Positions 59,844 to 64,000 of a DNA stretch of 64,000 nucleotides are shown piece after piece (within the stretch, counting starts at the first letter, position 1; each line of letters begins with the position of its first letter). The stretch is taken from positions 1-64,000 of the forward strand of contig JAKARC010000006.1 of NCBI GenBank assembly GCA_021822385.1, written 5' to 3'. The stretch comes from Pseudomonadota bacterium (GTDB taxonomy: Bacteria; Pseudomonadota; Gammaproteobacteria; Steroidobacterales; Steroidobacteraceae). The position numbers and the translations under genes were made by a program. The notes beneath the pieces are model-generated. The model was not told where the DNA came from. It worked only from the letters and a program-made list of their open reading frames with translations, and ran no database searches.

Positions 59844-61454
59844 ATGACCCTCGAGTCGACCGCTAGTGCCGAGGCGTCCGGTGCGCTGCCGGTGCGGCTT
59901 GCCGGTTTACTCAATCCGCGGGCCTACCCGCACCCGCTCGTCAGGGTAAGCCTGCTGCAGACACCCCTCTCCTGGGTGCTTCTCGCCGGGGCATTTGCCT
60001 ACAAGATCAAGCGCCCGGTGCATTACGCGTTTCTCGATCAGCGCACGCTGCAGCGGCGCCGTGAGTTGTGCGAGGAGGAACTGCGGCTCAATCGGCGCTT
60101 CGCGCCGCAGCTGTACCAGGATGTCTGCTCGATCGTGGCGGCGTCCGGAGGAGTCGTCGTGCGCAGCGCCGCGGGCGCGGGCGAGACGGTCATCGAGTAT
60201 GCCGTGCGCATGCTGCGCTTCGGCGCGGCCGAGCGGCTCGACCGGCTGCTCGCCGAGGGTCGAATCGAGCCGGCAGCGCTTGCGGCTTTCGGTCGGGCGC
60301 TCGCCGTCCTGCATGCCACGTTGCCCGTGGTCACGGAGGATGTGCCCTGGGGTCGGCCGGAGCATGTCAGCACGATGCTGCTGCGCAATCTGGATGAGTG
60401 CGCCGCGGCGTCGAGCGTATTTGCAGCGGGTGCTGCGGTGATGGCACTGCGCGCGCGCCTCGAACAGCGCCTGTTTGTCGCGCGGCCCTGGATGGCCCTG
60501 CGCCGCACGAGCGGCCGGGTGCGTGAGTGTCATGGCGATTTGCACAGTCGCAACATCACGCGCTGGGCGGATCAATTGATTGCGTTCGATTGTCTGGAAT
60601 ACGAGCCGACGTTCCGCTGGATCGATGTGGCCGACGAGATCGCCTTTCTCGTAAGCGATCTGGCGGCTCGCCACTATGGCGTGCATGCGCACGCGTTCCG
60701 CAGCGCGTACCTCGAGCACAGCGGGGATTATCACGCGTGCCGGGTGCTTACATTATACGAGGCGCACCGCGCGCTGGTGCGCGCCAAGGTTGCCGCGCTT
60801 GCGGCGGCAAGCACACCGGCGGCAACTGCGCGCGCTGCGTGGCGCAAGGAGCACGCACTGCTGCTCGCGCACGCGCAGCGCGCCTTGTCCGAGCCGCATC
60901 CGCGGCTGGTCCTGATGAGTGGCCTGTCGGGTACGGGAAAGACTTGGCTTGCCCGGCAGCTGGCGGTACGGCTCGATGCGCTCCACATCCGCTCCGACGT
61001 GGAGCGCAAGCGCCGGGCAGGCATGATGCTGCTCGAGCGCTCCGGTGCCGGTGTCGCACAAGGAATGTACGCGAGCGACGCGAGCGCGGACGTCCACGAA
61101 GATATGGCGCGAGCGGCGCGCGATGCACTGATCGGCGGCGTCACAGTCATCATTGATGCGACGCTGCTGCGCCGAGCCGAGCGGCGACGCTTCGCCGATC
61201 TTGGCGCACAGCTCGGAATCAGGCCGTCCGTGGTGTGTTGTCAAGCACCTGTGCCGGTGCTGCGCGCGCGCCTGCTAACGCGCGCCGCGGCGGGAGCGGA
61301 TCCGTCGGAGGCGGATACGTCCGTGTTGGAATGGCAGCGGCTGCGCGCCGAACCTGTGGGTGAGGACGAGCCGCTTGATGTCGTGGTGGTCGACGTCGAG
61401 GATTCGCGCGTCGTTGACGACGTGCTCGAACGTCTACAGGTGGACAGGACCTGA
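59844..61454 (+). CDS. Aminoglycoside-phosphotransferase-like + P-loop kinase fusion
   Basis: 536 residues with two domains. The first (about 20-310) is an APH/choline-kinase-like fold: FAYKIKRPVHYAFLDQRTLQRRRELCEEELRLNRRF (substrate-lysine region), the catalytic loop CHGDLHSRNI with Asp232, and the metal Asp in RWIDVADEIAFL. The second (about 353-520) is a small-molecule kinase domain with Walker A SGLSGTGKTWLARQLA at 360-367, SDVERKR and VIIDATLLRRAERRRFADLG. The same fused architecture is widespread in proteobacteria, usually unstudied. The substrate is unknown; this is not evidence for drug resistance. Flanked by a long upstream gap and the convergent pirin gene. Confidence 0.84.
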   Translation: MTLESTASAEASGALPVRLAGLLNPRAYPHPLVRVSLLQTPLSWVLLAGAFAYKIKRPVHYAFLDQRTLQRRRELCEEELRLNRRFAPQLYQDVCSIVAASGGVVVRSAAGAGETVIEYAVRMLRFGAAERLDRLLAEGRIEPAALAAFGRALAVLHATLPVVTEDVPWGRPEHVSTMLLRNLDECAAASSVFAAGAAVMALRARLEQRLFVARPWMALRRTSGRVRECHGDLHSRNITRWADQLIAFDCLEYEPTFRWIDVADEIAFLVSDLAARHYGVHAHAFRSAYLEHSGDYHACRVLTLYEAHRALVRAKVAALAAASTPAATARAAWRKEHALLLAHAQRALSEPHPRLVLMSGLSGTGKTWLARQLAVRLDALHIRSDVERKRRAGMMLLERSGAGVAQGMYASDASADVHEDMARAARDALIGGVTVIIDATLLRRAERRRFADLGAQLGIRPSVVCCQAPVPVLRARLLTRAAAGADPSEADTSVLEWQRLRAEPVGEDEPLDVVVVDVEDSRVVDDVLERLQVDRT

Positions 61455-61461
61455 CGTTTCG

Positions 61462-62313
61462 TCAAAACCGGCCGTTCTGGAAGTCCTCGAATGCCTGCAT
61501 CAGCTCCGCCCGAGTATTCATGACGAACGGGCCGTATTTGGCCACCGGCTCGCGCAGCGGCCGGCCCGCGACCAGAATCACGCGCGTCCGCGTCTTGGCA
61601 CCGCCCTCGATGCGCACCTCGGTACCATCAGTGAGCACAGCAAGTTCATGCGCGTGCACCGTGTCAGCCTTATCCCCGACACCGATGCGTGCCTCGCCTT
61701 CGTATGCGTAAACGAATGCGGCATGACCGGACGGCAGCGCCTGCGTGAATTCGTGCCCTGCGGGCAACTCGATGTCGAGATACGTCGGATCGGTCGCGGG
61801 CTGGGTCACAGGTCCGACCGAACCTGCAACCGCGCCGGCGATCACCTTGACGCGTACACCGTGAATCTCGAGCTGCGCGATCTGCTCGCGTGCGAATTCC
61901 TGATAACGCGGCGGAGTCATTTTGTCGCGTGCAGGCAGATTGATCCACAGCTGAAAGCCGCGCATGCGGCCGGACTGCTGTTCCGGCATTTCCGAATGCA
62001 CGATGCCACTCCCGGCGGTCATCCATTGCACGCCGCCCGGCTCGAGTACCCCCTCATGGCCGTGGTTGTCGCGATGGCGCATGCGTCCGTCGATCATGTA
62101 GGTGACCGTCTCGAAGCCCCGGTGCGGATGGTCCGGGAAGCCGGCGATGTAGTCATCCGGGTTGTCGGTCCCAAACTCATCGAGCATCAGGAAGGGATCG
62201 AGATCCGGCAGCTGCGGCTGTCCGATGACGCGGGTCAGCTTGACGCCCGCGCCGTCGGCGGTCGGCAGGCCACGCACCAGGCACGCGATGCCACGAGGGG
62301 AAGGAGCATTCAT
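61462..62313 (-). CDS. Pirin-family cupin protein
   Basis: 283 residues. Bicupin with the pirin metal site: LDEFGTDNPDDYIAGFPDHPHRGFETVTYMIDGRMRHRDNHGHEGVLEPGGVQWMTAGSGIVHSEMP, where HPHRGFE, H...H and E are the usual ligands (DHPHRGFETV, RHRDN, HSE). The region LWINLPARDKMTPPRYQEF follows, then a second cupin without metal ligands. Bacterial pirins include quercetinases and redox-responsive proteins. It lies 48 nt after azoR on the same strand, so probably in one operon. A role in quinone or flavonoid response is inferred from the neighbours. Confidence 0.9.
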   Translation of the reverse strand: MNAPSPRGIACLVRGLPTADGAGVKLTRVIGQPQLPDLDPFLMLDEFGTDNPDDYIAGFPDHPHRGFETVTYMIDGRMRHRDNHGHEGVLEPGGVQWMTAGSGIVHSEMPEQQSGRMRGFQLWINLPARDKMTPPRYQEFAREQIAQLEIHGVRVKVIAGAVAGSVGPVTQPATDPTYLDIELPAGHEFTQALPSGHAAFVYAYEGEARIGVGDKADTVHAHELAVLTDGTEVRIEGGAKTRTRVILVAGRPLREPVAKYGPFVMNTRAELMQAFEDFQNGRF

Positions 62314-62361
62314 GGTGTATTCTCCGGACGATGGTGGAATCAGGTGCGGTGGGGCGCAGAC

Positions 62362-62967
62362 TCATGCGCTCAGCTGTGCCGCCTGTGCCGTCGCGGCGGC
62401 GATGCCGGCCGCGCGCTGCTCGGGACCGATGTTCAGGCCCTCGGCCCGCACGAAGGTGAGGTCGGTAATGCCGAGGAACCCGAATAATGCGCGTAGATAC
62501 TGTTCCTGGTGATCGAGGCGCACAGCCGGAGACTGGCCACCGTAGTATCCGCCCCGTGTTGAGGCCACAATCACCTTTTTTGCGCCGGCAAGACCCTCCG
62601 CACCGTTCTCGGTATAGCGAAAGGTTTCGCCGGCCACCGCGATGCGGTCGATCCAGGCTTTCAGCTGCGAGGGAATTGAGAAGTTGTACATCGGCGCTCC
62701 GATGACGATGATGTCCGCAGCAAGGAAGTCCTCGAGGACTTGACGGTCCCGCCGCAGATCGGCGCTGACTGTCGTGGCGTCCGGGGTCCCCCCACGGGCG
62801 GCGAGGTGGGCTGCGGTGAGATGGTCGAGCGGTTCACGGGCAAGGTCAATGTAGCGGACCTGCAGGGCCGGATGGACGCTGCGCATGCGCTCGACGATGG
62901 TCGTGCTCAATTGCCGGCTGACGGAATTGTGGCCGAGAATGCTGGCGTCAATGTGGAGAAGCTTCAT
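62362..62967 (-). CDS. azoR: FMN-dependent NADH-azoreductase / quinone reductase AzoR
   Basis: 201 residues, flavodoxin-like fold. Opening MKLLHIDASILGHNSVSRQLSTTIVERM (FMN phosphate loop), GAPMYNFSIPSQLKAWIDRIAVAGETFRYTENGAEGLAGAKKVIVASTRGGYYGG and the C-terminal YLRALFGFLGITDLTFVRAEGLNIG are all classic AzoR signatures. Reduces quinones and azo compounds by two-electron transfer, which protects against thiol-reactive quinones. First gene of an azoR-pirin unit, divergent from the HxlR regulator with 80 nt between start codons. Confidence 0.94.
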   Translation of the reverse strand: MKLLHIDASILGHNSVSRQLSTTIVERMRSVHPALQVRYIDLAREPLDHLTAAHLAARGGTPDATTVSADLRRDRQVLEDFLAADIIVIGAPMYNFSIPSQLKAWIDRIAVAGETFRYTENGAEGLAGAKKVIVASTRGGYYGGQSPAVRLDHQEQYLRALFGFLGITDLTFVRAEGLNIGPEQRAAGIAAATAQAAQLSA

Positions 62968-62985
62968 GGGCAGTCTCTTGCAGTA

Positions 62986-63005
62986 TATAATAGGAACCTA
63001 CAATA
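62986..63005. promoter_or_regulatory. Imperfect dyad in the azoR/hxlR intergenic region
   Basis: TATAATAGGAACCTACAATA reads as an imperfect palindrome (TAT--TAGG-AA-CCTA--ATA). It lies midway between the divergent start codons and overlaps -10-like TATAAT/TATTAT sequences. It is a plausible operator for the adjacent HxlR protein on both promoters. Confidence 0.45.
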
Positions 63006-63047
63006 AGTATGTAAGTCCTAGTGCCCTGAACACAAGGAGGCACACCG

Positions 63048-63521
63048 ATGCGACCCGGTGAACAAGAGGGAACCGAGGGGGCGTGCGCGGACGCTCTCCT
63101 CAGCATGGAGTGTCCGAAGATCAGTCAGGTGCTGGCGCGAGTGGGCGAGAAATGGAGCGTGCTCATCATCATCATGCTGGCCGGCGGCCCGCGCCGCTTC
63201 TCGGACCTGAAGCGATCGATTGGCGGTATTTCCCAGCGCATGCTCACCTTGTGCCTGCGCGGACTCGAACGCGACGGGCTGGTCCGCCGCACGGTCTTTC
63301 CGGTGGTTCCGCCGCGGGTCGAGTACGAGCTGACGGCGCTCGGTCAGTCGTTGCGCGAACCGGTGACGCAACTGGCGAGCTGGGCGAAGAGCCATCTGGC
63401 GGAGCTCGATGCGGCCCGCGCTGATTTTGACCGGCGGACTCAGTCGGCCGCGAGCCCGCCGGAGCCTCCCGGGGCGCTGATCACGGCGCCGCGCGCCGCC
63501 GGCGCCGTGCGCGGGCGCTAG
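63048..63521 (+). CDS. HxlR-family transcriptional regulator
   Basis: 157 residues with a winged helix-turn-helix of the HxlR class. MECPKISQVLARVGEKWSVLIIIMLAGGPRRFSDLKRSIGGISQRMLTLCLRGLERDGLVRRTVFPVVPPRVEYELTALGQSL covers about 20-105. Cys22 corresponds to the conserved N-terminal Cys that senses electrophiles or quinones in relatives such as YodB and HypR. AAGGAGG precedes ATG 63048. The C-terminal 50 residues are Ala/Pro/Arg-rich and probably disordered. Divergent from azoR-pirin, so likely its regulator. Ends overlap hisIE by 4 nt. Confidence 0.88.
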   Translation: MRPGEQEGTEGACADALLSMECPKISQVLARVGEKWSVLIIIMLAGGPRRFSDLKRSIGGISQRMLTLCLRGLERDGLVRRTVFPVVPPRVEYELTALGQSLREPVTQLASWAKSHLAELDAARADFDRRTQSAASPPEPPGALITAPRAAGAVRGR

Positions 63522-64000
63522 CCGGCGGCGGCATGCCGGGCCTGCAGCTCCGCGCTCACCTGCTCGAGGGACAGGCCGCGGCTCGCCAGCAGCAGGGCTA
63601 GGTGATAAATGAGGTCGGCAGACTCGGCGAGCAGTTTCTGTTCGGATTCGACCGCGGCGGCGAGGGCGACCTCGAGACCTTCCTCGCCCACCTTCTGGGC
63701 CATTCGGGTCACCCCTTCGCCATAAAGCCGGGCGGTGTAGCTGCCCTCGGGCCGCGCCGCGATGCGCTGCGCGATGATGGCCTCGAGTTCGCTCAGGAAG
63801 GCGAGGGGCGCCCGCGTCTGCCCGAAACACCCCGGTGTGCCGAGATGACAGACCGGTCCGGTGGGTCGGGCGGTGATCAACAGCGCATCGCGGTCGCAAT
63901 CGGTGCACGCGCTGATGAATTGCAGCGTGTTGCCCGAAGTTTCCCCCTTCTCCCACAGACGTCGGCGGCTGCGGCTGTAGAACACGACGCGGCCGCGGGC
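63518..64000 (-). CDS. hisI: Histidine biosynthesis bifunctional HisIE (partial, 5' end outside window)
   Basis: The reading frame is open to the window edge (ARGRVVFYSRSRRRLWEKGETSG), so the N-terminus lies beyond 64000. The phosphoribosyl-AMP cyclohydrolase part has the metal site CTDCDRDALL and CHLGTPGCFG. After a linker comes the phosphoribosyl-ATP pyrophosphatase domain LEAIIAQRIAARPEGSYTARLYGEGVTRMAQKVGEEGLEVALAAA. The protein catalyses the second and third steps of histidine synthesis. The bifunctional form is typical of enterics and many other gammaproteobacteria. Other his genes presumably lie to the right. Convergent with hxlR. Confidence 0.93.
   Translation of the reverse strand, partial: ARGRVVFYSRSRRRLWEKGETSGNTLQFISACTDCDRDALLITARPTGPVCHLGTPGCFGQTRAPLAFLSELEAIIAQRIAARPEGSYTARLYGEGVTRMAQKVGEEGLEVALAAAVESEQKLLAESADLIYHLALLLASRGLSLEQVSAELQARHAAAG

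Noticed and set aside
59561-59847. Possible 95-codon ORF after GGGAGG
   Set aside because: Good spacing to ATG but a low-complexity translation and overlap with several equal ORFs in other frames.
59844-60800. Aminoglycoside resistance gene
   Set aside because: The APH-like half belongs to the fused kinase family of unknown substrate; fold similarity is not evidence of resistance.

Overview
The window is GC-rich bacterial chromosome, and gene content and order point to a gammaproteobacterium. The strongest evidence is the run clpS-clpA-infA-aat-trxB-ftsK-lolA-rarA-serS, which matches the Escherichia coli order apart from local differences. The blocks rluC/maf(yceF)-yceD-rpmF-plsX-fabH, exbB-exbD-msbA-lpxK-ycaR-kdsB and lexA-imuA-imuB-dnaE2 agree with this. 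The SOS mutasome operon and the C-D-E-F type II secretion cluster suggest a xanthomonad-like or other deep-branching gamma lineage. I cannot name the species.

Layout. 1-6633 is an accessory-looking end: a decayed IS4-type transposase, a lower-GC pgm-glgX glycogen pair, alkB, and about 1.2 kb without a recognisable gene. 6634-11614 (minus) is nucleotidyl cyclase-mfd-csiV. 12196-22139 (mostly plus) is an envelope block: LolC/LolE/LolD lipoprotein release, an ExbB/ExbD proton channel, MsbA and LpxK for lipid A, a Trm112-like protein, KdsB for Kdo activation, a glycine-zipper lipoprotein and a low-molecular-weight tyrosine phosphatase. 22146-29349 is the RNase E / RluC / Maf / YceD-L32-PlsX-FabH region. 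The usual fab genes do not follow fabH; a noncoding stretch and an Lpp-like lipoprotein gene with a strong terminator do. 30388-36378 is one SOS operon, lexA-imuA-imuB-dnaE2, with a LexA-box-like site. 36423-42482 (minus) is gspC-D-E-F plus a small acidic protein. 42673-54127 is the N-end-rule, translation, thioredoxin, FtsK, LolA and serS block. 54157-64000 is more mixed: an APC permease, tRNA-Ser(UGA), a cupin, a DUF1634-TSUP fusion, a UspA-type protein, an APH-kinase fusion, an azoR-pirin pair divergent from an HxlR regulator, and the 3' part of hisIE at the right edge.

Many operon genes overlap by 4 nt (ATGA, GTGA or TTGA), often with GTG or TTG restarts, so translational coupling is the rule. 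LolA, LolC/E/D, MsbA, LpxK, KdsB, Lpp and the Gsp proteins together make this an envelope-biogenesis-rich window. I saw no CRISPR array, prophage or intact insertion sequence. The most unusual points are the DUF1634-TSUP fusion beside a GTACAAA palindrome, an ImuB with an atypical N-terminus, a GspE without zinc cysteines, a cyclase coupled to mfd, and a strong CTCGAG codon-pair habit.
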